Source of the DNA: an uncultured Agathobaculum sp.
GTDB lineage: Bacteria; Bacillota; Clostridia; Oscillospirales; Butyricicoccaceae
Direction: 5' to 3'
DNA length: 64,000 nt
NCBI RefSeq assembly: GCF_944384695.1
Contig: NZ_CALWUQ010000001.1
Span: 1-64,000 of the forward strand
Shown here: positions 22,387 to 30,834 of the stretch, piece by piece
How the letters are laid out: each line of letters begins with the position of its first letter
Position numbering within the stretch: the stretch's first letter is position 1
The notes under the pieces: generated by a model
Told to the model about the DNA's origin: nothing
The model's input: the letters and a program-made list of their open reading frames with translations, nothing else
The model's database searches: none
Made by a program: the position numbers and the translations under genes

Positions 22387-23661
22387 TCAATACACATATT
22401 CAAATTCCAAATCGCCGATGACGACAAAATCCCCCTCCTGCACGCCCATCTGCTCGAGCTTGTCGTATACGCCCGCGCTCTTGAGCATGCGGTCCATATA
22501 CTGGCGGGATTCGTAGTCGTCTACGTTGACCGAGCCCATGATTTTATCCACCCATGCGCCCGAGACCACATAGTAATCGTCCACCTTTTCCACCGTCCAG
22601 TCGCGCTCGCCCGTGGTGTCCTCGGGCGTTTCGACGAACTCCGGCTCATAGGTGAACACTGGCGGCAGGGTTTGCAGCTCGTTCCACGTCAGGCGCATCA
22701 GCTCGGCCACGCCCTGATTGGTCGCGGCGGACAGCTCTGCAAACAGAAAACCGTGCTCCTCGGCGTATTTTTTCAGTTTTTCGACCGGTTCGCGGTCGTC
22801 TCCGAGCAAGTCGACCTTGTTGGCCACGATAATCTGCGGCCGCGCGGCCAGAAATTCGCTGTAGCCGACAAGCTCGGCGTTGATTTTTTCGATATCGTCG
22901 AGCGGATCGCGGCCCTCACTGCCCGCAGCATCGACCAGATGCAGCAGCAGGCGGCAGCGGTCGATATGACGCAAAAAGTCATGTCCCAGACCCGCGCCCT
23001 CAGCCGCGCCCTCGATGATGCCGGGGATATCGGCCATAACAAACGACTGCTCTTCGCCAACCGACACCACACCCAGATTGGGCACGAGGGTGGTGAAATG
23101 GTAATTGGCAATCTTGGGCCGCGCCGCGGAAACCATGGAAAGCAGCGTCGACTTGCCGACATTCGGGAAACCGACCAGACCCACATCCGCGAGCAGTTTC
23201 AGCTCCAAAATGATGTCGCGCTCAACGCCCGGCTGGCCGGGCTTGGCAAAGCGCGGCGCCTGACGGGTGGGGGTGGCGAAATGTGTGTTGCCCCAGCCGC
23301 CGTTGCCGCCCTTGGCCGCGACAAATGGCTCGTCATCCGACAGGTCCTTGATGACCTGACCGGTTTTCTGGTCGCGGATGATGGTGCCGCGCGGCACGCG
23401 GATAATCAAATCCGCACCATCCTTACCCTTGCAGCGCTTGCTGCCGCCATTTTCGCCCGCGCCGGCAACATATTTCTTCTTATAGCGAAAATCCAGCAGC
23501 GTGGACAGGTTATCGTCCACCTTGAAGATGACCGAGCCGCCGCGGCCGCCATCGCCGCCGTCCGGCCCGCCGGATGCGACATACTTCTCACGGTGGAAGC
23601 CAACCTTGCCGTCGCCACCCTTGCCGGATACAATTTTAATTTTGGCAATATCAATAAACAC
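22387..23661 (-). CDS. obg: Obg family GTPase (CgtA), 50S assembly
   Basis: Obg is an essential GTPase that binds the maturing large ribosomal subunit and links growth state to ppGpp. The 424-residue protein has the glycine-rich Obg fold at residues 1-160 (GKGGDGKVGFHREKY, GGDGGRGGSV). The G domain follows, with P-loop GFPNVGKST and switch motif ADIPGIIEGA, and then a C-terminal OCT domain (residues about 340-424). The start is GTG 23661, eight bases after AAAGGAGG; longer in-frame extensions run through the rpmA terminator. It is downstream of rplU-prp-rpmA, the conserved neighbourhood, but separated from them by a terminator, so expression may be lower than that of the ribosomal proteins. 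Confidence 0.96.
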   Translation of the reverse strand: MFIDIAKIKIVSGKGGDGKVGFHREKYVASGGPDGGDGGRGGSVIFKVDDNLSTLLDFRYKKKYVAGAGENGGSKRCKGKDGADLIIRVPRGTIIRDQKTGQVIKDLSDDEPFVAAKGGNGGWGNTHFATPTRQAPRFAKPGQPGVERDIILELKLLADVGLVGFPNVGKSTLLSMVSAARPKIANYHFTTLVPNLGVVSVGEEQSFVMADIPGIIEGAAEGAGLGHDFLRHIDRCRLLLHLVDAAGSEGRDPLDDIEKINAELVGYSEFLAARPQIIVANKVDLLGDDREPVEKLKKYAEEHGFLFAELSAATNQGVAELMRLTWNELQTLPPVFTYEPEFVETPEDTTGERDWTVEKVDDYYVVSGAWVDKIMGSVNVDDYESRQYMDRMLKSAGVYDKLEQMGVQEGDFVVIGDLEFEYVY

Positions 23662-23692
23662 AGGAAATCCTCCTTTCATACGGTTGTTAAAA

Positions 23693-23722
23693 CAAAATCC
23701 CAGACAGTCGTCTGGGATTTTG
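23693..23722 (-). terminator. Terminator between rpmA and obg
   Basis: AAAATCCCAGAC and GTCTGGGATTTT form a perfect 12-bp stem with a 4-base loop. On the minus strand it is followed by GTTTT. No promoter for obg was recognised after it, so obg is probably expressed by readthrough. Confidence 0.8.
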
Positions 23723-23737
23723 TCTATACTCAATTGT

Positions 23738-24016
23738 TTACTGCGGGTAAACGGAAACCTGCTTGCGGTCCTTGCCCAGGCGCTCGAAACGAACAACGCC
23801 CTCGACCTTTGCAAACAGAGTGTCGTCCTTGCCGCGGCCTACGTTCAGACCCGGATGGATCTTCGTGCCGCGCTGACGGACGAGAATGTTGCCCGCCGGA
23901 ACGGTCTGACCGTCCGCGCGCTTGACGCCAAGGCGCTTTGCCTCAGAGTCACGGCCGTTCTTGGTCGAACCTACGCCCTTTTTATGAGCGAAAAACTGTA
24001 AGCTAATCTTCAGCAT
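23738..24016 (-). CDS. rpmA: 50S ribosomal protein L27 with cleavable N-terminus
   Basis: L27 (92 residues) lies near the peptidyl-transferase centre. The N-terminus reads [14 protein letters not shown]. In Firmicutes this short leader is removed after the Phe-Phe pair by the protease Prp, exposing AHKKG. The body has the conserved [17 protein letters not shown] and [10 protein letters not shown]. The gene overlaps prp by 14 bp, linking the substrate to its processing enzyme. A terminator follows the stop. Confidence 0.97.
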   Translation of the reverse strand: MLKISLQFFAHKKGVGSTKNGRDSEAKRLGVKRADGQTVPAGNILVRQRGTKIHPGLNVGRGKDDTLFAKVEGVVRFERLGKDRKQVSVYPQ

Positions 24017-24341
24017 CTGTGTGCACCTCCATTACGCTCAAAAATTCCGAATAATTCTGTTCCAGCTCGGTGAAATGCAGCCGGAGCGCTGCGAGCGCGT
24101 CCTGCCCGCGTTCCATCCCCGCGCCTTCGGGCAGGGTGATGCGGATATGCGCGCCGTCATCCTCGATCAGGGTATCGACCGGGATGCGCTGTACGTCAAA
24201 CAGCAAAGCATGGGTCAGCATGACCGCGCTGGAAATCGCCGCGCAAACGATGTCCTCGCCCTCGTCCGCGTAGCCCGCGTGACCGAGGATGTCCACCGAA
24301 AGGAGTTTGTCCCCCCGCGACGAAAATGTGACCTTCGTCAC
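24003..24341 (-). CDS. prp: Ribosomal-processing cysteine protease Prp
   Basis: Prp cleaves the N-terminal leader of L27 (and phage proteins with the same site). The 112-residue protein has the family's catalytic pair: His21 in GHAGYA and Cys33 in DIVCAAIS. Its position between rplU and rpmA is the standard Firmicutes arrangement, and it overlaps rpmA by 14 bp. The start ATG is 4 bp after the rplU stop. Confidence 0.95.
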   Translation of the reverse strand: MTKVTFSSRGDKLLSVDILGHAGYADEGEDIVCAAISSAVMLTHALLFDVQRIPVDTLIEDDGAHIRITLPEGAGMERGQDALAALRLHFTELEQNYSEFLSVMEVHTDAED

Positions 24342-24345
24342 AGCC

Positions 24346-24657
24346 TTACGCCTTGATGGACGCGATGGTCACCTTGGTGTACGGCTGGCGATGGCCCTGA
24401 CGCTTGCGGTAACCCTTCTTGGGCTTCATCTTGAAGATGTTGATCTTCTTGCCCTTGCCGGTCTTTTCCACCGTGCCGGTTACAGCGGCGCCGGAAACGT
24501 AAGGAGCGCCGACGGTCAGTGCGTCGCCCTCGCCTACGGCCAGAACCTCGTCAAACGTAACGGTCGCGCCGTCCTCTACGCCGAGCTTCTCCACGTAGAT
24601 CACGTCGCCCTCAGATACCTTGTACTGCTTGCCGCCAGTTTTCAAAATGGCATACAT
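24346..24657 (-). CDS. rplU: 50S ribosomal protein L21
   Basis: This 103-residue ribosomal protein has the family N-terminus [14 protein letters not shown] and the C-terminal [19 protein letters not shown], which binds 23S rRNA. The start ATG at 24657 follows AGAGAGGGAAAACCAAC; in-frame codons further upstream belong to the leader. It is the first gene of rplU-prp-rpmA and is preceded by a roughly 100-nt leader with a promoter. Confidence 0.97.
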   Translation of the reverse strand: MYAILKTGGKQYKVSEGDVIYVEKLGVEDGATVTFDEVLAVGEGDALTVGAPYVSGAAVTGTVEKTGKGKKINIFKMKPKKGYRKRQGHRQPYTKVTIASIKA

Positions 24658-24750
24658 GTTGGTTTTCCCTCTCTTTCGTTGTAGAGTCACGCTTGGCACG
24701 GCGGCGACCGGGATTCGGGCGCACTTAACAGAGCCAATGCACAATGCGGC
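24658..24750 (-). ncRNA. Candidate L21 leader (autoregulatory 5' UTR)
   Basis: The transcribed leader between the rplU promoter and start codon is about 93 nt, long for a gene without upstream ORFs. It can fold (for example, the GGTCGCCGCC region). Firmicutes rplU transcripts commonly carry the L21-leader element. I cannot verify the covariance model by eye, so this is a positional call. Confidence 0.4.
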
Positions 24751-24757
24751 TTTTAGT

Positions 24758-24787
24758 AGCATAACACAAGCGGCAGGACTGTGTCAA
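24758..24787 (-). promoter_or_regulatory. Promoter of the rplU operon, within an inverted repeat
   Basis: On the minus strand, a perfect TTGACA (24787-24782) and TATGCT (24763-24758) are separated by 18 bp. The -35 lies in the centre of the 9-bp inverted repeat GGCAGGACT-N6-AGTCCTGCC (24772-24795). Confidence 0.75.
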
Positions 24788-24812
24788 GTCCTGCCACGCG
24801 TTTTTTTGAATT

Positions 24813-25472
24813 TTATGCGAAGAAGCTCGCCACAAAGGCATACATCCCGCTCGGTACAGTGGTTGCGCTGCCGGTGGCGGCGCGGTCCATGCTGACAAAG
24901 CCTTTATCGCCCTCCGCCAGACCGATGACCCGGTCGGGGAACAGCACCCAGCAGGTGCAAGCGGGCGCATCCCCGTCAACGACGGTATAGCCCTCGGCAT
25001 TGTCACGGTAAGCAGCCAGCTTATCCTGCAAGTATCCGGCGGGAATGCTCAGATACTGATACTGCGAGCCGGTGCTGCGCACCGCATATACGCCCTCGGT
25101 CAGCTGCAGGATGAGGGCGGTGAGGTCATCGGTCTGCGCTGTGGTCGGGTCGGGCAAAGCCGCCGTCAGCCCTGCGAGCATGGTCTGGTTGTCCTGCGTC
25201 AGGGTGTTGACCTGCTCGGACAGGCTGGTTTTTTCGCCGTTCAGCGTTTCCACCTGCTTGTTCAGTTCATCAATCTTGCCGCCGCGCGACAAGAACAGGA
25301 CGAAAAACAGCAGCGCCAACAGGAAAAACACCAGCACCGCAATACAGAGCAGCATGCGGTAATTGAGTTTTACGGGCTTTGCGGACGAACGGCGCTGTGC
25401 CGCGGTACGATCCATGGGAGTCCCTGCAATGCGGTCTCCAATCCGGTGTCCGGATGCTCGTCTATCGCCCAT
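24813..25472 (-). CDS. Bitopic membrane protein with coiled coil, function unknown
   Basis: This 219-residue protein has a basic cytoplasmic N-terminus of about 37 residues and one membrane helix near residues 38-62 (MLLCIAVLVFFLLALLFFVL). A short leucine-zipper-like coiled coil follows (IDELNKQVETLNGEKTSLSEQVNTLTQ, listed here as heptads of L and V), then a small extracytoplasmic domain of about 110 residues. The start at 25472 shares one base with the rpiA stop (TGATG), so translation is coupled to rpiA; a later ATG at 25415 has no ribosome binding site. I do not recognise the outer domain. Confidence 0.7.
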   Translation of the reverse strand: MGDRRASGHRIGDRIAGTPMDRTAAQRRSSAKPVKLNYRMLLCIAVLVFFLLALLFFVLFLSRGGKIDELNKQVETLNGEKTSLSEQVNTLTQDNQTMLAGLTAALPDPTTAQTDDLTALILQLTEGVYAVRSTGSQYQYLSIPAGYLQDKLAAYRDNAEGYTVVDGDAPACTCWVLFPDRVIGLAEGDKGFVSMDRAATGSATTVPSGMYAFVASFFA

Positions 25473-26149
25473 CACTTTGCGGGGTTCTCGATGACCTTGA
25501 CCTCGCCCGAAGCGCAGCCAACAATCATCCGTTTGCACATGTTGAGGAACAGGCCGTGCTCCAGCACGCCCACGATGCCGCTGATTTTCTCGCGGACATC
25601 CTCGATATCGAAGCCCGCGCCGAGGTGCAGGTCGGCAATGAAGTTGCCGTTATCGGTGACAAAGGTCTTGCCGTCGCGCACGCGCAGCACCGGATGGAAA
25701 CCGTACTCCTCCATCTTGGCCATCGCCTGCTTGGAGCCGTACTGCGCAATCTCGACCGGCAGATGGAACGCGCCAATCTTGTCGACCAGCTTGCTCTCGT
25801 CCATAATCCAGATAACTTGCTTGGCCAGCGTTGCGACCACCTTTTCACGGTACAGCGCGCCGCCGCCGCCCTTGATGGCGTTAAACTGCGGGTCGATTTC
25901 GTCCACGCCGTCGATATCCAAATCGACATGATCGACCTGATCGATTGTCAGCAACGGGATGCCCAGCTCGCGCGCCTGCGCTTCCGTGGCCTTGGAGGTC
26001 GGAATCGCCTGAATCTTCAGACCGTTTTTGACCATTTCGCCCACTGCGTTGACCATATGATAAGCGGTCGAACCGGTGCCCAAGCCGACAACCATGCCGT
26101 CCTTTACGTATGTAGCGGCCTTATCGCCAGCCAGCTTTTTCATATCCAT
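25472..26149 (-). CDS. rpiA: Ribose-5-phosphate isomerase A
   Basis: RpiA interconverts ribose 5-phosphate and ribulose 5-phosphate in the pentose phosphate pathway. The 225-residue protein shows GLGTGSTAYHMV (phosphate loop), DIDGVDEID with the catalytic acidic residues, and KGGGGALYREK with the active-site Lys and Glu. The start ATG at 26149 follows GGGAGG by 8 bases. The promoter at 26206-26234 is close to consensus. This is the housekeeping isomerase; the RpiB-type gene at 12796 is likely dedicated to another sugar. Confidence 0.96.
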   Translation of the reverse strand: MDMKKLAGDKAATYVKDGMVVGLGTGSTAYHMVNAVGEMVKNGLKIQAIPTSKATEAQARELGIPLLTIDQVDHVDLDIDGVDEIDPQFNAIKGGGGALYREKVVATLAKQVIWIMDESKLVDKIGAFHLPVEIAQYGSKQAMAKMEEYGFHPVLRVRDGKTFVTDNGNFIADLHLGAGFDIEDVREKISGIVGVLEHGLFLNMCKRMIVGCASGEVKVIENPAK

Positions 26150-26205
26150 TGTTTTTTCCTCCCTGCCATCCGCGCCGGTTGCTCCCGGCATCCTGATTTA
26201 CCTTT

Positions 26206-26234
26206 ATTATAAAATGATTGGCAAAAAAGGTCAA
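26206..26234 (-). promoter_or_regulatory. rpiA promoter
   Basis: On the minus strand, TTGACC (26234-26229) and TATAAT (26211-26206) are separated by 17 bp. Confidence 0.88.
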
Positions 26235-26260
26235 TCATTTCCGTGCAAAAGCAGGGCGGT

Positions 26261-27112
26261 TTATACGTGGTTTTGCAGCTTGGCAGCCTTGAGCGTGTTT
26301 TTCATCAGCATGGTGATCGTCATGGGGCCCGCGCCGCCCGGCACCGGCGTCATAAACGATGCCTTTTCCGCCACCGCAGGGTCCACGTCGCCGCAGACCT
26401 TGCCCTCGGCGTTGCGGTTGATGCCCACGTCGATAACAACCGCGCCGTCCTTGACCATATCGGGCGTGATAAAGCCCGCCTTGCCGACCGCGGCGACCAA
26501 AATATCCGCGCGGCGGCAGACCTCGTCCAGATGCTGCGTGCGGCTGTGGCACATGGTCACCGTGCCGTGACGGTGCAGCAGCAGCATGCTCATCGGCTTG
26601 CCGACGATGTTCGAGCGGCCGACCACGATGCACTCCTTGCCCTTGGGGTCAATGCCGTATTCGTCGAGCAGCTCCATGACGCCCGCGGGCGTGCAGGGCA
26701 CAAAGTCAAAATTCCCGGTCATAATCTTGCCGACGTTGACCGGATGGAACGCATCGACGTCCTTTTTCGGGTCGATGGCGTCGATGACCGCCTGCTCGGA
26801 AATATGCTTCGGCACCGGCATCTGGCACAGGATGCCCGAAATCTGCGGGCTTTCATTGAGCTGCGCAATCAGACCGAGCAGCTCCTCCTGCGTGGTTTGC
26901 TCGGGCAGCGCATACTTCTCGCTGTAAATGCCGCATTCGGCGCACGCCTTTTCCTTGTTGCGGACATAAATTTCGCTGGCCGGGTCGTTGCCTACGATGA
27001 TGACCGCGAGACCGGGCGTGATGCCCTGCTTTTTCAGTTCCGCGGTCTCCGCCAGAATGCTGCCGCGCACCTTGGCCGACAGCGCCTTTCCGTCCATTCT
27101 TACTGCGCTCAT
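26261..27112 (-). CDS. folD: Bifunctional methylenetetrahydrofolate dehydrogenase/cyclohydrolase
   Basis: FolD oxidises 5,10-methylene-THF with NADP and hydrolyses the methenyl product to 10-formyl-THF. The 283-residue enzyme shows the catalytic Tyr/Lys segment IYVRNKEKACAECG, the ILCQMPVP motif, the nucleotide-binding GRSNIVGKP and the C-terminal TPVPGGAGPMT (usually PGGVGPMT). The start ATG at 27112 follows AAGGGGGATCTC. It lies 13 bp after lgt on the same strand and is the last gene of the M16-M16-lgt-folD group. The longer in-frame extension is Arg/Lys-rich antisense-like translation of the lgt 3' end. Confidence 0.96.
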   Translation of the reverse strand: MSAVRMDGKALSAKVRGSILAETAELKKQGITPGLAVIIVGNDPASEIYVRNKEKACAECGIYSEKYALPEQTTQEELLGLIAQLNESPQISGILCQMPVPKHISEQAVIDAIDPKKDVDAFHPVNVGKIMTGNFDFVPCTPAGVMELLDEYGIDPKGKECIVVGRSNIVGKPMSMLLLHRHGTVTMCHSRTQHLDEVCRRADILVAAVGKAGFITPDMVKDGAVVIDVGINRNAEGKVCGDVDPAVAEKASFMTPVPGGAGPMTITMLMKNTLKAAKLQNHV

Positions 27113-27125
27113 AATGAGATCCCCC

Positions 27126-28064
27126 TTAGTTTTCCTTCTGTTTTTCCGATTCGGTTGTCGTCGATTGCGTTTCGCCCGCACCCTTTTCCGCCGCTTGCGC
27201 GGGTTTTTCCGTTTCGGGCTTTGCCTCCGCAGCGGCGGACGCCTGCTGCGCGGGTTCCGCCTTGGGCGGCACATAGAATGCCTTGGCGACCTTCAGGCGG
27301 TTGTACGTTCGCACCAACAGCGCCACTGCCACGATGCAGCTGATTGCCGCGAGCACCTGCGAAACACGCAGCGTGCCGATATACAGGCTGTCCGTGCGCA
27401 GGCCTTCAATCCACGCGCGGCCCAGACCGTACCACGCGACATACAGCAGCGCCATCTCGCCCGGGAATTTGCGCCTTTTCGAGTAAAAATGCAGCGCGAT
27501 AAAGCCCACCAGATTCCAGAGCGATTCGTACAAAAAGGTCGGGTGCACGGCCGCTGCGCCGTCAATCGACATGCCCCAGGGCAAATCGGTCGGGCCGCCG
27601 TGCGCCTCGCCGTTGACGAAATTGCCCCAGCGGCCGATGCACTGGCCAATCAGCAGGCCGAAGGCCGCCAAATCGCACAGACTGGCAAACGAGAGCTTTT
27701 TGATGCGGCTGTACACGTACAGCGCGATGACCACGCCGATGACCGCGCCGTAAATGGCAATGCCGCCGTTCCAGACCGCGACAATCTCGCCCGGATGCTG
27801 ACTGTAATACTCCCATTCAAAGGCAACGTAGTAAATGCGCGCGCAGATGATGCCGACCGGCACGCAGATAATCAGGCAGTCCATCAGATTGTCCGACGTA
27901 CAGCCAAATTCCTTGACGCGCGCGTTCACATACAGCGCCGCCAGCACAAAGCCGATGCAGATGATGATGCCGTACCAGTAAATATCCTTACCGAATACGT
28001 TCGCGGCAACGCGGCTGACCTGAAAATCCAGTCCGAGCGCCGGGAAAGAAATTGCATGTTCCAT
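27126..28064 (-). CDS. lgt: Prolipoprotein diacylglyceryl transferase
   Basis: Lgt transfers diacylglycerol from phosphatidylglycerol to the lipobox Cys of prolipoproteins. The 312-residue polytopic protein has the family signature IGRWGNFVNGEAHG with the essential Arg, Asn and Glu, and HPTFLYESLWN downstream. After the last membrane helix there is an extra cytoplasmic tail of about 45 residues rich in Ala, Glu, Lys and Pro (AEAKPETEKPAQAAEKGAGE). Minimal Lgt proteins lack this tail, and its role is unknown. The start ATG at 28064 follows AAAGGAAGCAAACATC. Lipoprotein substrates in this window are the TctC protein and the product at 13473. Confidence 0.95.
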   Translation of the reverse strand: MEHAISFPALGLDFQVSRVAANVFGKDIYWYGIIICIGFVLAALYVNARVKEFGCTSDNLMDCLIICVPVGIICARIYYVAFEWEYYSQHPGEIVAVWNGGIAIYGAVIGVVIALYVYSRIKKLSFASLCDLAAFGLLIGQCIGRWGNFVNGEAHGGPTDLPWGMSIDGAAAVHPTFLYESLWNLVGFIALHFYSKRRKFPGEMALLYVAWYGLGRAWIEGLRTDSLYIGTLRVSQVLAAISCIVAVALLVRTYNRLKVAKAFYVPPKAEPAQQASAAAEAKPETEKPAQAAEKGAGETQSTTTESEKQKEN

Positions 28065-28095
28065 GATGTTTGCTTCCTTTGCTGTCAGAAATGAG

Positions 28096-29358
28096 TTACC
28101 CGGGCAAAACGACCGACAGGCTCGACCGGTCGCGCTGCGCCCAACGTGCGAATACCGCCTGCACGTCCTGCGGTGCGATGGTATCGAACAGCGCGGCAAA
28201 ATCCGCATAATGCTCGCCCGCGAACAGGGACGCGGCCTCCTGCCGTGCATAAGCCTCCGGCACATCCAGCACGCGCAGATGCAGGCCGTACAGCGCCTTT
28301 TTCATGCGCTCGAACAGCGGCTTTTCCACACCCTCATGCGCCAGACGGGCGATTTCCCGCTCAATGGCCGCACGGGCGGCTTCCGGGTCGCGGCTCTCGC
28401 CGCCCAAAAGCGCCATTGCGCCCTCCGGAATCAGTGTATAATCCGTATCAAAATCGCGTCCAATCAAGCGCTTTTCGTACAGCTCCGCATACAGCGGCGC
28501 GGTATCACCGCACAGGATGCGCACCGCCAGCTCGCCCAGCAGCGAGCGGCGCAGGCGGCTTTCGCCCGCTTCCAGCGGCGTATCCTTAAAGCCCAGCATG
28601 AATTGCGGCCGCGACACCGCCATCCGGCGCGTGACCGTCAGCTCGCTGACCGCCTCGCGGCACTCGCCATAGTGCCGCTGCCCAATCTCGGGCGCGTCGG
28701 CGGGCGAATACTGCGCCGCCATGCGGCAGACCTCGTCAAAATCCGCTGTGCCGCAGACAATCAGCGCCATGTTTTTCGGGCTGTAGAACGCGCGGTGACA
28801 GGTATAGAGCACCTCGGGCGTGATGCGCGCGATGCTCTCAACGCTGCCCGCAATCGGCACGCGCACCGGATGGTTGCGGTACAGGCCTTCCATCACACCG
28901 CAGAACACCTGCCAGCCGGGGGTATCGTCCATCATGCCGATTTCCTGCCCGATGATGCCGCGCTCCTTGGCCACGTTCTCTTCGGTGAAATACGGCGTAA
29001 ACACGAATTTCAGCAGGATTTCCAGATTTTCCTCAAACCGCTCGGTGCAGGAAAAGTGGTAAGCCGTCATCGTGTGGCTGGTGAAGGCGTTGGGGCTGGC
29101 TCCTGTGCGCGCAAACTTTTGCAGCGCGTTGCCGTCCTCATCCTCAAACATCTTGTGTTCGAGAAAATGCGCCACCCCTGCGGGCGTGTCATAGCGCGTG
29201 CCCTCGAACGTGAAAGACGCATCCACCGAGCCGAAATTGGTCGCCAGAATGGCAAATGTCTTGCCAAAGCCCTCCTTGGGCAGATAGCACACGCGCAGAC
29301 CGTTTTCCAGCGTGCGCTCCTCCGCGCGCTCGCGCAGGGCAGACCAAACCTTGCTCAT
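28096..29358 (-). CDS. M16 family zinc peptidase (YmfH-like), catalytic member of a pair
   Basis: This 420-residue insulinase-type metallopeptidase has the inverted zinc motif HFLEH at about residues 65-69, with a downstream acidic ligand segment in GIIGQEIGMMDD. It should be catalytically competent. It overlaps the preceding gene by 4 bp (ATGA), and that gene encodes a homologue lacking the zinc motif. Such active/inactive pairs correspond to YmfH and YmfF of Bacillus subtilis and form heterodimers in related M16B enzymes. The start ATG at 29358 is preceded by GGGGGCGGCAGG. The substrate is unknown. Confidence 0.88.
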   Translation of the reverse strand: MSKVWSALRERAEERTLENGLRVCYLPKEGFGKTFAILATNFGSVDASFTFEGTRYDTPAGVAHFLEHKMFEDEDGNALQKFARTGASPNAFTSHTMTAYHFSCTERFEENLEILLKFVFTPYFTEENVAKERGIIGQEIGMMDDTPGWQVFCGVMEGLYRNHPVRVPIAGSVESIARITPEVLYTCHRAFYSPKNMALIVCGTADFDEVCRMAAQYSPADAPEIGQRHYGECREAVSELTVTRRMAVSRPQFMLGFKDTPLEAGESRLRRSLLGELAVRILCGDTAPLYAELYEKRLIGRDFDTDYTLIPEGAMALLGGESRDPEAARAAIEREIARLAHEGVEKPLFERMKKALYGLHLRVLDVPEAYARQEAASLFAGEHYADFAALFDTIAPQDVQAVFARWAQRDRSSLSVVLPG

Positions 29359-30638
29359 CCTGCCGCCCCCTTCATAAAGTAGACCGTGTCGAGTGCGGTC
29401 GCCTGCGCCGCCGCGACGATGCGCGCGCGGTCGACCGTTTTGACCTGTTCGATACGCTCCTCCGCTGATACCATCGTACCCGCGGCGGCCTGTCCCAGCC
29501 AGTAGCGCTCCAGCGTCAGCGGGTCGTCCAGCATGGCGCCCCAATTGGTCGTAAGCGTGCGCCGCGCGCCGTCAATCTCCGCGTCCGAGATGTCGCCCGC
29601 GCGGCAGGCGTCCAGCTGACGCAGGATTTCGTCGCGCGCGACTGTGAATTTATCGTTTTCAATGCCGGAACACACCATCATAATGCCCTTGGGGGCGATA
29701 AACTGCGCGCTTGCGTAATAGCAGAGCGACTGCTTTTCGCGCACGTGCAAAAACAGCTTGGAACTGGTCGAGCCGCCGTACAGTGTTTGGAACATCCAGT
29801 AAGCCGCCGCGTCCCCGCCGGTCAGGCTGGCTCCGCCCGTGCGGAAGCCGAGCGACAGCTTTCCCTGCGTGACCGCTTCCTCCTCGATGATTTCGCGCGC
29901 GGCCCCCTCCGGCTGCGCGAGCACTTGGGTCTGCGGCAGCACGCCCCCACCGATGCGCGGCTGCGCCAGCGGCGTGTCCGCGAACAGCTGCCCGACCGTT
30001 TCGGGCGCAAGCGGCCCGCAATAAAACAGCTCCAGCTGCGCCTCGTCCAGCGCGCGGCGATAGGCCGCGTACAGCTTTTTCTCGGTGATTTTCTCGGCCT
30101 GCTCCTTGGTGCCGTACACCGGCTGACCGTATGCCTCATCCGCGCACATCAGTTGAATCAGGCGCAGCGGCGCCCACGTGCGCGGGTCGTTTTTCTGCGC
30201 CGCGATGCGGTCGATTAGGTTTTCGCGCTCGCCCGCCGTGTAATCCGGACAGAATACGCCGTCCTGCGTATACGGCTCGCACAGCAGCTCGGCCAGCAGG
30301 CGGATGACGCCCGCGGTCAGGCCGTCCGCGCCCGGCGCGCAGCTTTCGTCGATACAGTCGGACAAAAAGCCCACCGCCAGATGCTCGCCTTCCTTGCGCA
30401 CCACCGCTTCGATGCGCGCGCCATACAGCTCGTCCAACGCCGCGCCGATGGCCCGCAGGTCAGGCAAACGGCGGGTGCCGCGCCGCAGCACATGCGGCAG
30501 ACAGGCGCGCAGCGCCGCATCCGGCCCGCCCAGCGGCAGCAGCAGCACCGCCCGCAAAACCGCACGCTTGAATTTCGGCGTGGTCACACAGGTCAAATTT
30601 ACCCCTGCGGCCAGCTTTTTCCGCGTCACTTGTTGCAT
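29355..30638 (-). CDS. M16 family peptidase-like protein without zinc motif (YmfF-like)
   Basis: This protein of about 427 residues has the two-lobe M16 fold (C-terminal lobe GGSTSSKLFLHVREKQSLCYY is typical). Where HxxEH is expected it reads CLPHVLRRGTRRLPD, so it lacks the second His and the Glu and should not bind zinc. It is presumably the non-catalytic partner of the next gene, with which it overlaps by 4 bp. The start is placed at ATG 30638, which follows GAGGG; an ATG four codons earlier (30650) has no clear ribosome binding site. Confidence 0.82.
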   Translation of the reverse strand: MQQVTRKKLAAGVNLTCVTTPKFKRAVLRAVLLLPLGGPDAALRACLPHVLRRGTRRLPDLRAIGAALDELYGARIEAVVRKEGEHLAVGFLSDCIDESCAPGADGLTAGVIRLLAELLCEPYTQDGVFCPDYTAGERENLIDRIAAQKNDPRTWAPLRLIQLMCADEAYGQPVYGTKEQAEKITEKKLYAAYRRALDEAQLELFYCGPLAPETVGQLFADTPLAQPRIGGGVLPQTQVLAQPEGAAREIIEEEAVTQGKLSLGFRTGGASLTGGDAAAYWMFQTLYGGSTSSKLFLHVREKQSLCYYASAQFIAPKGIMMVCSGIENDKFTVARDEILRQLDACRAGDISDAEIDGARRTLTTNWGAMLDDPLTLERYWLGQAAAGTMVSAEERIEQVKTVDRARIVAAAQATALDTVYFMKGAAG

Positions 30639-30677
30639 GATTTCCCTCATTTCCGGAAAAATTTTTCCATGGGCAAT

Positions 30678-30706
30678 ATTATAGCATCATTGGGAGTATG
30701 AAGCAA
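30678..30706 (-). promoter_or_regulatory. Promoter of the M16-M16-lgt-folD group
   Basis: On the minus strand, TTGCTT (30706-30701) and a perfect TATAAT (30683-30678) are separated by 17 bp. It is divergent from the ylxM promoter. Confidence 0.8.
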
Positions 30707-30751
30707 ACGTATATTATGTGAACAAAATCCGTGTTCTCCGCTATTTTTCCC

Positions 30752-30780
30752 TTGACACCACGCCAAATATACGGTAGAAT
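30752..30780 (+). promoter_or_regulatory. ylxM-ffh promoter
   Basis: A perfect TTGACA (30752-30757) and TAGAAT (30775-30780) are separated by 17 bp. They lie 54 bp before ylxM. Confidence 0.88.
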
Positions 30781-30834
30781 AGTCACGTTCGATGTAAAGG
30801 CGAAACACTTTACACTATTCAGGGAGGCCCGCCG

